From positions 1-63,079 of IMG/VR virus record IMGVR_UViG_3300030688_000024: a DNA stretch of 63,079 nucleotides; one strand, 5' to 3'. Position 1 is the stretch's first letter. Each line of letters begins with the position of its first letter. The position numbers and the translations under genes are program-made. Below, in pieces: positions 31,750 to 39,268 of the stretch. The notes under the pieces were generated by a model. The model was not told the DNA's origin, did no database searches, and was given only the letters and a program-made list of their open reading frames with translations. This DNA is from a virus.

Positions 31750-33970
31750 CACGCCATATGTAGCACGGGATATATCCGAAGGAATGGGAATGGCCGTGGC
31801 CCAACGCACGATCTTACGACGAAAAGCTGATGGTGACTTGGAAGTGTGGGGCGACGTCGCTCGCCGCGTTGCTGTCGGTAACTGTTCGCTGCATCCGTCT
31901 GGCGCCGCTGACCTGGAGAAGCTGGAATATCATATCGGTCGGGGTAACACGCTGATGTCCGGCCGTCACCTTCAGCACGGCGACGAGAACCAATCCAAAC
32001 GCAACATGGAAGTGTTCACGAACTGCTCCACCGCAGCGGCGTCCTTCCTCTCCTTCTATCTCCTGCTGAATGGGTCCGGCGTAGGGCGCTGCTACGACGA
32101 CGACATGATGCTGGTGGACTGGGATCGCGCGCCAACCGTTCGTTGCGTTCTTGACTCCTCGCATCCCGATTTCGATTGGGCGAACCACGAGAGCAAGCGC
32201 GATGCGTTGCATAAGTTCGGCACCGGTCCCAACGTCGTATGGCACACGGTCGAGGATAGCCGTGAAGGCTGGTCGAAAGCTCTCGAAATATGGGAAGTGA
32301 TGGCGTTCGAGAAGATTCATTCCGACCGCATGCTGGTCCTGGATTTCTCCCCGGTGCGCTGTAAGGGCTCTCCGATCGGTGGGATGCAAAACCGTCCCGC
32401 GTCTGGTCCGGTTCCGCTCATGGGTGCCTTCCTGAAGGCCGCGACGCTGAAGGGCGCTGGCCTCCCTCGGTGGCTGCAAGCCATGTATGTCGACCACTAT
32501 TTCGCTGAGTGCGTCCTAGTCGGCGGCGCACGCCGCGCCGCGCGTATGGCGACCAAGCATTGGTCCGATCCGAACGCCTTGGACTTCGTCATCGTCAAGC
32601 GCCCGATCGAATACAATGGTCTGGACGTCGACGAGATCGTGGAGCTTCGCACGAAGGGGAACCCGGGGGCGTTCCTCTGGTCATCGAACAATTCAGTTAC
32701 GGTCGATGCTGAGTTCTGGAAGCTTGTCAAAAGTGAGCCAACCGGGTTTCCACATCAGCAACACGCCATCAACGTGTTCAACACAGTCTGTGAAGCAGCC
32801 TACGCCAATGGGACTGGAGAGCCCGGCTTCATCAACTCGGACATGCTGGTCCAGAATGACGCCGGATGGTCCGACCTGAACCGAGGGGACTTCGTCGGGT
32901 CCGCCAAATTCCAGGTGGAAGACGACAGCCAGATTCTCCTCTCGAAGCTGGCGAAGCGTGCCAAGAAGAAGAAGCATCACACGATCGTCAATCCGTGCGG
33001 CGAGATACCGCTGAATGTCCTGGGTGGATTCTGCGTCATCGCCGACATCGTCCCGTTCCATTGTGACGACTTGGACGAGATCGACGATTGCTTGCGCACA
33101 GTGACTCGGGCGCTGATCCGTGTGAACCTTATGGACTCCATCTATAATAAGGAGGTCAACCGGACGAACCGGATCGGCGTCGGCTTCACCGGCATCCACG
33201 AATTCGCCTGGAAGTTCTTCGGACTAGGGTTCCTCGACCTGATCGATGAGGAGAAGGGTCAGCTTTTCTGGAACACCATGAGGATGTTCAACCTCATTGT
33301 TCGGGACGAAGCCGAACGCTACTGCAAAGAGATCGGTGTCAACGTTCCCCACACGATGACCACGGTCAAGCCGGCGGGGACTACCAGCAAGCTGTTTGGT
33401 CTTACCGAGGGTTGGCATCTTCCATCCATGCGTCAGTTCCTCCGCTTCGTCCAATTCCGGAACGACGACCCGCTGGTCGAAACCTACCGAAACCTTGGCT
33501 ATCCGGTTCGTGAACTGGTATCCTACCAGGGAACCTCGATCGTCGGGTTCCCGACCAAGCCAGCCATCACGACCCTCGGCATGGGCGACAAGCTGGTGAC
33601 CGCGCCGGAAGCCACGCCCGAGCAGCAGTTCGAATGGCTGCGCCTGGGTGAGAAGTATTGGATCGAGGGGACCGATGGTCCTCGCTACGGCGGTCAGATC
33701 AGCTTCACGCTGAAATACGACCCGAAGGTCGTGAGCTACGCCACGTTCCGGAACATGATCTTTACGCACCAGGACAGTGTCCGGTGCTGCTCCGTGATGC
33801 CACAAGAGGATTCGTCCGCTTACGAGTATCAGCCCGAACAGCCTGTGTCTCAGGCTGAATACGAGGCTGTCGTCCGCAACATCCAGAAGGTGGTGGCGGA
33901 GGATGTTAGCTTCGAACACATCGACTGCGCGTCCGGCGCCTGTCCGGTCGACTTCGGAGTGAAAGCCTGA
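31739..33970 (+). CDS. Class II (B12-dependent) ribonucleotide reductase, monomeric type (743 aa)
   Basis: Matches the Lactobacillus leichmannii-type RTPR in length (about 740 aa) and motifs. NPCGEIPL (about 419-426) and the nearby GGFC supply active-site Cys and Glu; FTNCSTAAASF near residue 90 holds the paired thiol; the C-terminal DCASGACP (about 732-739) is the redox-active Cys pair reduced by thioredoxin or glutaredoxin. The enzyme reduces ribonucleotides to deoxy forms and needs adenosylcobalamin. The start has GAGG six bases upstream inside the homing endonuclease gene. A glutaredoxin gene follows directly. Confidence 0.9.
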   Translation: MFNNTPYVARDISEGMGMAVAQRTILRRKADGDLEVWGDVARRVAVGNCSLHPSGAADLEKLEYHIGRGNTLMSGRHLQHGDENQSKRNMEVFTNCSTAAASFLSFYLLLNGSGVGRCYDDDMMLVDWDRAPTVRCVLDSSHPDFDWANHESKRDALHKFGTGPNVVWHTVEDSREGWSKALEIWEVMAFEKIHSDRMLVLDFSPVRCKGSPIGGMQNRPASGPVPLMGAFLKAATLKGAGLPRWLQAMYVDHYFAECVLVGGARRAARMATKHWSDPNALDFVIVKRPIEYNGLDVDEIVELRTKGNPGAFLWSSNNSVTVDAEFWKLVKSEPTGFPHQQHAINVFNTVCEAAYANGTGEPGFINSDMLVQNDAGWSDLNRGDFVGSAKFQVEDDSQILLSKLAKRAKKKKHHTIVNPCGEIPLNVLGGFCVIADIVPFHCDDLDEIDDCLRTVTRALIRVNLMDSIYNKEVNRTNRIGVGFTGIHEFAWKFFGLGFLDLIDEEKGQLFWNTMRMFNLIVRDEAERYCKEIGVNVPHTMTTVKPAGTTSKLFGLTEGWHLPSMRQFLRFVQFRNDDPLVETYRNLGYPVRELVSYQGTSIVGFPTKPAITTLGMGDKLVTAPEATPEQQFEWLRLGEKYWIEGTDGPRYGGQISFTLKYDPKVVSYATFRNMIFTHQDSVRCCSVMPQEDSSAYEYQPEQPVSQAEYEAVVRNIQKVVAEDVSFEHIDCASGACPVDFGVKA

Positions 33971-34203
33971 TGCTCACAGTATGGTCGATGCCTGGGTGCA
34001 TCTGGTGCGTGAAGGTCTGCGAGCTACTCGCGGACCTCGGCATCCCGTTCGAGAAGCATGAACCTCCCCTCGTCGAGCTACGCGTGATGATGCGTGAGAA
34101 GGGCCTGACAACGCTGCCCCAGGTCTTCACCAGCGAGGGACGACTGATAGGCGGATACGAAGCCACCCGCGAATGGGTCCTCAAGGAAGGTGCCAACCAA
34201 TGA
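33970..34203 (+). CDS. Glutaredoxin-like protein (77 aa)
   Basis: Redox motif CIWC at residues 10-13 after MPG, a cis-Pro in TTLPQVF, and GGYEATREW near the end define a minimal glutaredoxin/NrdH fold. Position right after the ribonucleotide reductase, with stop and start sharing a base, suggests it is the electron donor for that enzyme. The stop overlaps the dUTPase start. Confidence 0.9.
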   Translation: MLTVWSMPGCIWCVKVCELLADLGIPFEKHEPPLVELRVMMREKGLTTLPQVFTSEGRLIGGYEATREWVLKEGANQ

Positions 34204-34643
34204 AGCACACTCTCTCCGTCATGCGAACCAGCACAACCGGTCAGCTTCCCGTCCGGTCGTCCTCTGGCGCCATCGGCTACGACGTGTATGCCGACCTTCC
34301 GTTTCATACGGAAGGGCTGCTGCTCCCATCCGGCAAGCGCAAGCTGATCTCGCTCGGGTTCGCGATGGTCTGTCCACCTATGTGCTATGGACGGCTGGCG
34401 CCCCGCTCTGGGCTATCCGTCAAGGCTGGCATCCACGTGATGGCAGGTGTGATCGACCCAGACTACCGGGGCGAAGTAAAGGTGCTCTTACTCAACACCG
34501 GAAGTGAGCCTGTCACGATTCGCCACGGCGATCGTGTCGCTCAGCTTATCCTGGAAATGGCTGCTGTTCTGGATATCGAGGAGAAAGAAACCCTGACTGA
34601 CACAGCAAGAGGTGCGGGAGGTTTCGGAAGCACTGGAATCTAG
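34200..34643 (+). CDS. dut: dUTPase (147 aa)
   Basis: Trimeric dUTP diphosphatase with the expected motifs in order: SSGAIGYDVYA (I), APRSGLSVKAGI (II), GVIDPDYRGEV (III), HGDRVAQLIL (IV) and the C-terminal P-loop-like RGAGGFGSTG (V). It converts dUTP to dUMP, feeding ThyX and keeping uracil out of DNA. ATG 34,200 was chosen for the AAGGAAGG upstream and the 4-bp overlap with the glutaredoxin gene. It is the last gene of the long plus block and its end forms a hairpin. Confidence 0.93.
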   Translation: MKHTLSVMRTSTTGQLPVRSSSGAIGYDVYADLPFHTEGLLLPSGKRKLISLGFAMVCPPMCYGRLAPRSGLSVKAGIHVMAGVIDPDYRGEVKVLLLNTGSEPVTIRHGDRVAQLILEMAAVLDIEEKETLTDTARGAGGFGSTGI

Positions 34644-34680
34644 CGTGACGCAGGTATCTATATTGCGCTAGATTTCTATT
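34637..34680 (+). terminator. Probable terminator of the early plus-strand block
   Basis: AATCTAGCG (34,637-34,645) pairs perfectly with CGCTAGATT (34,666-34,674) around a 20-nt loop, then TTCTATT. The stem includes the dUTPase stop codon and separates this block from the repressor promoter. Confidence 0.5.
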
Positions 34681-34747
34681 CACGGTTGTGTTATGTAAGT
34701 CCTGCGAACGTTCGGATAGTTTTTCTGAATGTTCTTAGTCTGTTCGC

Positions 34748-34775
34748 TTGCATTTTATTCTACATAGGCTTACAA
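34748..34775 (+). promoter_or_regulatory. Repressor promoter with operator half-site
   Basis: TTGCAT (34,748-34,753), 16-bp spacer, TTACAA (34,770-34,775). TCTACATAGGCTTAC (34,759-34,773) keeps one good half-site (CTTAC) of the family, in the same position as at the stronger promoters. This suggests weaker, autoregulatory binding. The preceding 100 bp also hold GAACGTTC and a GTAAGTCCTG half-site. Confidence 0.5.
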
Positions 34776-34825
34776 CATGACTCCCACGACCGACATTTCT
34801 CGGAGAGTGTTAAAGGAGTCTGACA

Positions 34826-35467
34826 GTGAAAGCCCCACAGACAGTTGGTTCTCGAATTCGAGGCGCGCGTGAAGCGGCAGAGCTTACTCAGCAACAGCTT
34901 GCCACGAATCTTGGATTGAGCCGAGCAGCCGTCGCCCAGTGGGAGGCGGATGTTACATCTCCGTCGATCGCCAGGATTTACGAGGCTGCTCGTTTTTTCC
35001 AGAATGTGAGCGCCGAATTCCTTGCATTCGGAGTTACTGGCGATCCTGTTGTCGTGATCCGTGGTCCAGAAGGGACAACCAAAATTCGTGAGGTAACGTT
35101 TGGAGACGCGGCGACCGATCAATCAGTTGCTGCTGAGTGGTTGATGCCGGAGACCTACGTGCGAAGCGATCTTCGCATTCCTTCTCCAGAATCTGTCATC
35201 GTCTGGCGCGTGGAGGGCGATACCCTGGCTCCGTCATACGAGCACGGTGACCGCGTCGTCGTGGATACGAACAGCAAGCGCCCGTCACCTCCTGGTGTAT
35301 TTCTCATCTGGGATGGTGTCGGTCCTTGCCTTGCGAACGTGAATGTCGTCCACGCTGCTGGCGGCAAACAGTCCGCCAAGGTGTCGACCGGCGCCGACAG
35401 CTATGAGGTTCCTATCGACAAACTGTCTATCATCGGACGCGCTCGTGGGCGTCTCCACTCTTCCTGA
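34826..35467 (+). CDS. CI/LexA-type phage repressor (213 aa)
   Basis: GTG start seven bases after AAAGGAG. The N-terminal helix-turn-helix (XRE type) is at about residues 20-50: ELTQQQLATNLGLSRAAVAQW. The C-terminal part resembles an S24/LexA peptidase domain: VEGDTLAPSYEHGDRVVVD (about 127-145), then PPGVFLIWDG. The normal catalytic Ser of GDSM is Thr here, and the Lys usually following the VFxxWDG strand is not seen (GPCLANVNV), so self-cleavage may be lost. It is the obvious candidate to bind the recurrent 15-bp palindromes and hold the prophage silent. Flanked by terminators on both sides. Confidence 0.85.
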   Translation: MKAPQTVGSRIRGAREAAELTQQQLATNLGLSRAAVAQWEADVTSPSIARIYEAARFFQNVSAEFLAFGVTGDPVVVIRGPEGTTKIREVTFGDAATDQSVAAEWLMPETYVRSDLRIPSPESVIVWRVEGDTLAPSYEHGDRVVVDTNSKRPSPPGVFLIWDGVGPCLANVNVVHAAGGKQSAKVSTGADSYEVPIDKLSIIGRARGRLHSS

Positions 35468-35485
35468 TTTTTCCATTTTGGCATG

Positions 35486-35516
35486 AAAAGGCGCAGCTTC
35501 GGCTGCGCCTTTTTTA
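35486..35516. terminator. Strong bidirectional rho-independent terminator
   Basis: GGCGCAGC pairs with GCTGCGCC around a TTCG tetraloop (35,490-35,509), with AAAA before and TTTTTT after. It serves the repressor gene and, on the other strand, the excisionase-like gene. Confidence 0.9.
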
Positions 35517-35526
35517 TTACTAAATC

Positions 35527-35736
35527 TCATGCTGCGAGTTTCATCCATCTGCTGACGAGAGCGTCCAACACGTCGACTCGGACGTGGCGCTTTCTCGCGA
35601 TGGTGACGCTTGGAAGTTTCCCTTGGTCCACCTGAGACCGAACCCACTGTGGTGTGATCGATGAGACGCCGGCAACGCCGTGGATATGGTCCGCTGCTTC
35701 CTCGAAGGTGAGAAGCTTGATTACCGCAGATTGCAT
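35527..35736 (-). CDS. Excisionase-like DNA-binding protein (69 aa)
   Basis: Small MerR/excisionase-type helix-turn-helix protein: LLTFEEAADHIHGVAG, then ITPQWVRSQVDQGKLPSVTIARKRHVRV, the usual helix-turn-helix plus wing order of phage Xis/Cox proteins. It lies between the repressor and attP/integrase, divergent from the integrase. Excisionases bend the attachment region and steer integrase towards excision; a second role as regulator is possible. Its promoter carries a perfectly symmetrical operator (35,765-35,779). Confidence 0.7.
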   Translation of the reverse strand: MQSAVIKLLTFEEAADHIHGVAGVSSITPQWVRSQVDQGKLPSVTIARKRHVRVDVLDALVSRWMKLAA

Positions 35737-35759
35737 GACTACCCCTTTTCCTTAACCAC

Positions 35760-35788
35760 AAGATGTCACAATTTGTGACGCACGTCAA
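35760..35788 (-). promoter_or_regulatory. Promoter of the excisionase-like gene with symmetrical operator
   Basis: Minus-strand TTGACG (35,783-35,788), 17-bp spacer, CATCTT (35,760-35,765). GTCACAATTTGTGAC (35,765-35,779) is perfectly symmetrical about its central base and fits GTMAS-N5-STKAC. The spacer position is like that of the other repressed promoters. Confidence 0.6.
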
Positions 35789-35835
35789 TATGGATTGCGA
35801 AAGTTCTCCGTAACCTCCTCCGGGACCCCTGAATT

Positions 35836-36109
35836 TTGTGGGGCATTGTGTGTGATTGTGCGCGCACCACAAAGTTACTGCACGTTGAAACAAGCGCCAG
35901 GACGCTTATGTCACCCAGGGTGTCAGCCGTAAGGCGACCACAGGCTCGCTGCTAGCTCTGTAAGTTATTGATTTCTAAGGGTTTCATTGGTGGGCGCTGT
36001 AGGATTCGAACCTACGGCCCGCTGATTAAGAGGCTCGATGTCATTTTTACTAACCTTTTGGAAAGATTGAAGAAGCCTGAAGACCATTGACCGTTGTGTG
36101 CAAATTGTG
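35836..36109. other. Putative attP arm repeats (TTGTG)
   Basis: TTGTG occurs at 35,836, 35,846 and 35,856, exactly 10 bp apart, on one side of the tRNA-like core, and at 36,094 and 36,105 on the other side. Helical-phase direct repeats flanking a core are what arm-type integrase sites look like. The stretch 35,737-36,153 (417 bp) carries no gene. Confidence 0.5.
35988..36032 (-). other. attP core: 3' half of tRNA-Lys(CUU)
   Basis: On the minus strand these 45 bp read CTCTTAA (anticodon loop, CUU) through the T-arm GTAGGTTCGAATCCTAC to GCGCCCACCA. The 5' half of the tRNA (acceptor, D-arm) is absent: the preceding bases do not fold into it. A tRNA 3' half beside an integrase gene is the standard form of a phage attachment site. 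On integration it restores the host tRNA-Lys gene. Confidence 0.85.
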
Positions 36110-36153
36110 TCATGTCTGGTTTCACGAACAATGACATTTAGGAAGACGGCTAT

Positions 36154-37368
36154 ATGGCGAGCATCTCGGTCAGGCGTTGGAAAAACAAAGATGGCACGCC
36201 TGGGAGCAGCCACCAAGTCACTTATCGAGGCTCAACAGGAAAGGTAGAACGACGATCTTTCGTTCGGAAAGTGGATGCAAAGCGGTTTGTTGAGACGATC
36301 TCACAGGTCCGTGCTGATCCGGCTCCAGAGACAAAAGAATCAGTAGCTCTGCCTGTGATGACAAGTGGACTCACCTTCGAAGATGCGGCGAGGGACTACC
36401 TGGAGGCGTGCCGAGTCGGTCGATCAGGCGGTGATCCGATCGAGCGAGCGACCTTGGAGTCCTACACGTGTGGATTGCAACTTCACGTCTTCCCTGTCCT
36501 GGGACATAAAATCTTGTCGAGTCTCAAGCCGAGAGACATACGTGAATTCAGAGATATCGTGTCCGCCATGGATCGATCGCGTCGGTCGAAGCGCCTCTAT
36601 CTCTTCCTGGCTAAGTCAGTCTTGAGCCACGCGATCGAACAGGAATGGATCGAGACCAACCCGGGCTCTGACATCAAGCTCCAGCGGAGCAAGCGGTTGG
36701 ACGTGGCTCCAGCGTCGACGAAGATTCGGATTCACAGCCGAGAGGAGGTAGGTCGAATGTTGTCGACCGCGCGCCTCTTAATAGAGGAGAGCGCCGACAA
36801 GAGGGAATGGAAGCGCTGGAGACTCTTCGAGCCCATGCTCCACACGATGATCTTCTCGGGTCTCCGTATGTCCGAACTGCGAGGGCTCCCCTGCGAGGCG
36901 GTCGACCTGCCTAACCAGACGATCCGGGTCTTCCAACGCGCTGATCGGTTCGAAGCTATTGGTCCGCCGAAGAGCGTCCACAGCTATAGGACGATCCACA
37001 TCTCGGCGGACCTAGCCAAGCGGCTGGGAGACTGGATGAACGGTCGGACGACTGGGCTCGTGTTCCCTACCAGGAACGACAGCACGATCCAGCTAACCAA
37101 CATCTACCGGCGTATGTGGATTCCGCTCCAGCATCGGGCCGGCGTGACGATCCTAAACCCACACTGTGCTCGCCACTTCTTCGCCTCCATGCTGATCCAC
37201 CAAGGGGCTCGGATGAAGGCGTTGCAGGAAGCGATGGGCCACCATGATCCAATGTTCACGATGAGAGTCTACGGGCACCTCTTCACTGATTCGGAGGATG
37301 TCGCCTTGGCGAAGGATATGGCGACGCGCATGCACGCGTCTATAACACAGGATGACGATGAAGACTGA
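36154..37368 (+). CDS. int: Tyrosine-type integrase (404 aa)
   Basis: Full-length phage integrase. A short N-terminal arm-binding region (residues 1-55), a core-binding domain (about 70-180) and a catalytic domain with Arg in SGLRMSEL (about 237), Lys in PKSVHSYR, HCARH (about 336-340), His in MGHHD and nucleophile Tyr in MRVYGHL (about 373). It recombines attP with the host tRNA-Lys gene. GGAAG lies nine bases before ATG 36,154, and the tRNA-like core is 120 bp upstream. The stop codon is part of a downstream hairpin. Confidence 0.93.
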   Translation: MASISVRRWKNKDGTPGSSHQVTYRGSTGKVERRSFVRKVDAKRFVETISQVRADPAPETKESVALPVMTSGLTFEDAARDYLEACRVGRSGGDPIERATLESYTCGLQLHVFPVLGHKILSSLKPRDIREFRDIVSAMDRSRRSKRLYLFLAKSVLSHAIEQEWIETNPGSDIKLQRSKRLDVAPASTKIRIHSREEVGRMLSTARLLIEESADKREWKRWRLFEPMLHTMIFSGLRMSELRGLPCEAVDLPNQTIRVFQRADRFEAIGPPKSVHSYRTIHISADLAKRLGDWMNGRTTGLVFPTRNDSTIQLTNIYRRMWIPLQHRAGVTILNPHCARHFFASMLIHQGARMKALQEAMGHHDPMFTMRVYGHLFTDSEDVALAKDMATRMHASITQDDDED

Positions 37369-37411
37369 TACGCGGGTGCGTATCAAACAACCTTATACGG
37401 ATACGCGTATC
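37366..37411. repeat. GATACGC inverted repeats after the integrase gene
   Basis: TGATACGC and GCGTATCA (37,366-37,385) form an 8-bp stem with loop GGGT. GATACGCGTATC (37,400-37,411) is a perfect 12-bp palindrome of the same word. The four GATACGC half-sites in 46 bp could be protein-binding sites or a terminator-like element without a T-run. Confidence 0.5.
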
Positions 37412-37427
37412 AACCGGGAAACGTGGC

Positions 37428-37525
37428 GACGTCCGACCCAGGATTGATGGTCTAGGGCCGGACGTCTGTGGCACGAGAGAGTCACCCCGACTCGCGACTA
37501 ACGAGGTCGCGAGCCTAGAACGGGG
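37428..37525. ncRNA. Candidate structured RNA between integrase and lysis genes
   Basis: GACGTCCG (37,428-37,435) pairs with CGGACGTC (37,459-37,466). Then CCCCG (37,485-37,489) pairs with CGGGG (37,521-37,525), enclosing a perfect CTCGCGAC/GTCGCGAG hairpin with a 7-nt loop (37,491-37,513). No gene overlaps. It may end transcripts arriving from both sides or be a small RNA. Confidence 0.35.
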
Positions 37526-37557
37526 CGGCGTAAGAATGCCATCGACAGACAGCCGCG

Positions 37558-37632
37558 TCAATGAAGCTGGAGAAACACCGCCGCTATCATGATCCCGTAA
37601 TAGACAGCAGTGGCGATCGATGTGGTGCTCAT
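37558..37632 (-). CDS. 24-aa membrane peptide coupled to Rz1
   Basis: ATG 37,632 overlaps the Rz1 stop (ATGA) and has a near-perfect AAGGAGG site inside the end of the Rz1 gene. The peptide MSTTSIATAVYYGIMIAAVF followed by four residues is one hydrophobic helix. Position and ribosome-binding site support translation. A role in lysis timing is possible but only inferred from neighbours. Confidence 0.5.
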   Translation of the reverse strand: MSTTSIATAVYYGIMIAAVFLQLH

Positions 37633-37925
37633 TTCGAATTAACCTCCTTGTTCTCTTGCGTCAGAAGCCCGCTCACCGCGCCGAGGTTCTTGGAACAATC
37701 GTCCCAGGCTCTCCACAGCGTGGCTACGAAGACCGACACGCTCTTCTGTGTCGCAGTCTTATCAGGAACCTCTGGAGCGTCCTGACAGGTCAGCAGTGAC
37801 GCCGGGATCGGCGCCACCATCGTGACGTCATTTGTTACCGGTGGTTGGCTTCCGCAGCCCTGCAAGAGCGTCAAGAGTAGCGCGCAGGACAGGAGCAACG
37901 GGGCCGTCTTCGGAAGGATCGGCAT
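37629..37925 (-). CDS. Rz1-like outer-membrane lipoprotein spanin (98 aa)
   Basis: Signal peptide with lipobox: a hydrophobic stretch to LLTLLQGCGS, lipidation predicted on the Cys near residue 24, followed by Pro-rich sequence typical of o-spanins. The start lies inside the 3' end of the Rz-like gene in another frame (98-bp overlap), the classical nested arrangement. With the i-spanin it would fuse inner and outer membranes in the last step of lysis. Confidence 0.85.
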   Translation of the reverse strand: MPILPKTAPLLLSCALLLTLLQGCGSQPPVTNDVTMVAPIPASLLTCQDAPEVPDKTATQKSVSVFVATLWRAWDDCSKNLGAVSGLLTQENKEVNSK

Positions 37926-38241
37926 TTTGCGCCTCCTGGGTTATATGGTCGATCGCGATCTGTTGGTTTGCGGCGTCGGTGATCCGGTTCGTCGCAACGA
38001 CGCTCGCCTGTTTCTCCAGGTCCAGCATCCGCTTGGCGTCGGTGAGGTTTGCGTTCAGTGTCGCGACGGACTCTTCTAGGCTGTCGATCTGCTTTCCTCT
38101 GGAGTCCCAGGACCAGACGAACACACCTAGAGCGACCGCCCCTGCGATCCCGAGCATTAGCTTCCAATTGCTGAACAAGCTCGTCCCAGCCGCTAGGATT
38201 GGGCCGACACCAGGGATGAAACTGAGTAAGGTGCTAAGCAT
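37828..38241 (-). CDS. Rz-like inner-membrane spanin (137 aa)
   Basis: One N-terminal membrane helix (about 27-44, LMLGIAGAVALGVFVW) followed by a charged periplasmic coiled coil (IDSLEESVATLNANLTDAKR, later segments to about 90) and a C-terminal tail. This is the layout of phage i-spanins such as lambda Rz. ATG 38,241 was preferred to a longer frame that overlaps the holin gene. The Rz1-like gene starts within it in a different frame. Confidence 0.8.
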   Translation of the reverse strand: MLSTLLSFIPGVGPILAAGTSLFSNWKLMLGIAGAVALGVFVWSWDSRGKQIDSLEESVATLNANLTDAKRMLDLEKQASVVATNRITDAANQQIAIDHITQEAQNADPSEDGPVAPVLRATLDALAGLRKPTTGNK

Positions 38242-38251
38242 GCGGCTGTCC

Positions 38252-38533
38252 TCACTGTGTAGGCGAGGGAGGTTGATCAGCGTCAGATGCCTTGAATCGA
38301 TCACCGATGGCGCCAAGCATCCCAGATCGATGCACGCAGTCGACTCCTAGATAGGTGCAGACGACCACCTCCATGATTCCACTCAGTGCGTCCACGACCT
38401 TTCCGGCTAACTCGCCCTGGCGAAGGAGCAGCGCAGCCATGATGCCAGCGTAGCAAGAGACAGTGAGTCCCCAGACGAAAAACGCGTGGCGCGTGTCTTG
38501 GCTTGTGTTCGCTAGGGCGGTGAAGAGTTTCAT
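38252..38533 (-). CDS. Putative holin with two membrane helices (93 aa)
   Basis: Hydrophobic segments at about 17-38 (HAFFVWGLTVSCYAGIMAAL) and 47-64 (DALSGIMEVVVCTYLGV) and a polar C-terminus resemble small class II-type holins. Placed between endolysin and spanin genes, with its ATG overlapping the endolysin stop (ATGA). Holins form inner membrane holes that release the endolysin. The 122-aa protein upstream is a second candidate. Confidence 0.65.
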   Translation of the reverse strand: MKLFTALANTSQDTRHAFFVWGLTVSCYAGIMAALLLRQGELAGKVVDALSGIMEVVVCTYLGVDCVHRSGMLGAIGDRFKASDADQPPSPTQ

Positions 38534-39252
38534 GATCCCCCCAAAGCTCTCAAGGCGATGGTTGACATATTCAGGCGTTGAGCGGCACCAAGGTATCCAC
38601 CATTAACGACGTGCGTGATGCCGTCGATGTTCCAATTGTCTGCGTCATCGTTCAGGTGGTGCGCCGACCAGAACCAACAGGCAGAGGCGGCAGCGCCGTC
38701 CTTGGTCGTGTGGACCCACTCCGCTGCTTCTTCCGGCGTCTTTCCGAACGTTTTACCGAATGCGGCGTAGTTGGATTCGAAGGTGAGTTGGATAAGCCCA
38801 CCGCCACGGTAGAGCCAGCCATCGCCGCTGGCTGCGTTGCCGTTTCCATACCGGCCAGCATAGACGCGGTCAGCCAGAGCTTGGGGATTGCCGACGCAGG
38901 GTGCGGCAGACGCGAGAGTCGGAAACAGCCCAGGCCAAACTTGGCATAGGCGAACGGCTGTGTAATTGAGGTTCTCGACGGTCGACGTGAATAGGGCGCT
39001 CTCAACATCGATCTGCCCCAAAAAAGCAGCTTTCTGCCTCGGTGAGACGATGCCTTCCTTCGTCATCCAAGGCTCTAGCGCACTCGCCCACTCAGCCGCA
39101 TGCACTCCGAGACGTGGAGCAGTAGCATCGATCGCAGCAAGAAACAGATCAGGAGCAACCGCCTGTTGCGGGGGAACCACAACAGGCGGAGCTACATCAG
39201 GAGCTTTAGGAGTCGGCTCGAAAACCGACTCAACGGCATCCAGGATACTCAT
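38530..39252 (-). CDS. Endolysin, glycoside hydrolase family 19-like (240 aa)
   Basis: An N-terminal Pro/Val-rich linker (about 10-32) precedes a GH19 chitinase-like domain. FLGQIDVESALFTSTVENLNY carries the catalytic Glu, DRVYAGRYGNG follows, and YRGGGLIQLTFESNYAAFGK is the substrate-cleft segment typical of phage lysozymes of this family. It hydrolyses peptidoglycan. There is no signal peptide, so release depends on the holin. ATG 39,252 follows GGCAGGAA; a longer frame upstream lacks a ribosome-binding site. Confidence 0.9.
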   Translation of the reverse strand: MSILDAVESVFEPTPKAPDVAPPVVVPPQQAVAPDLFLAAIDATAPRLGVHAAEWASALEPWMTKEGIVSPRQKAAFLGQIDVESALFTSTVENLNYTAVRLCQVWPGLFPTLASAAPCVGNPQALADRVYAGRYGNGNAASGDGWLYRGGGLIQLTFESNYAAFGKTFGKTPEEAAEWVHTTKDGAAASACWFWSAHHLNDDADNWNIDGITHVVNGGYLGAAQRLNMSTIALRALGGS

Positions 39253-39268
39253 TTCCTGCCACCACTGC

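Noticed and set aside
34696-34742. Possible alphaproteobacterial LexA box (GTTC-N7-GTTC) before the repressor gene
   Set aside because: Two GTTC words occur, but 17 bp apart rather than 7, so they do not form a LexA site.
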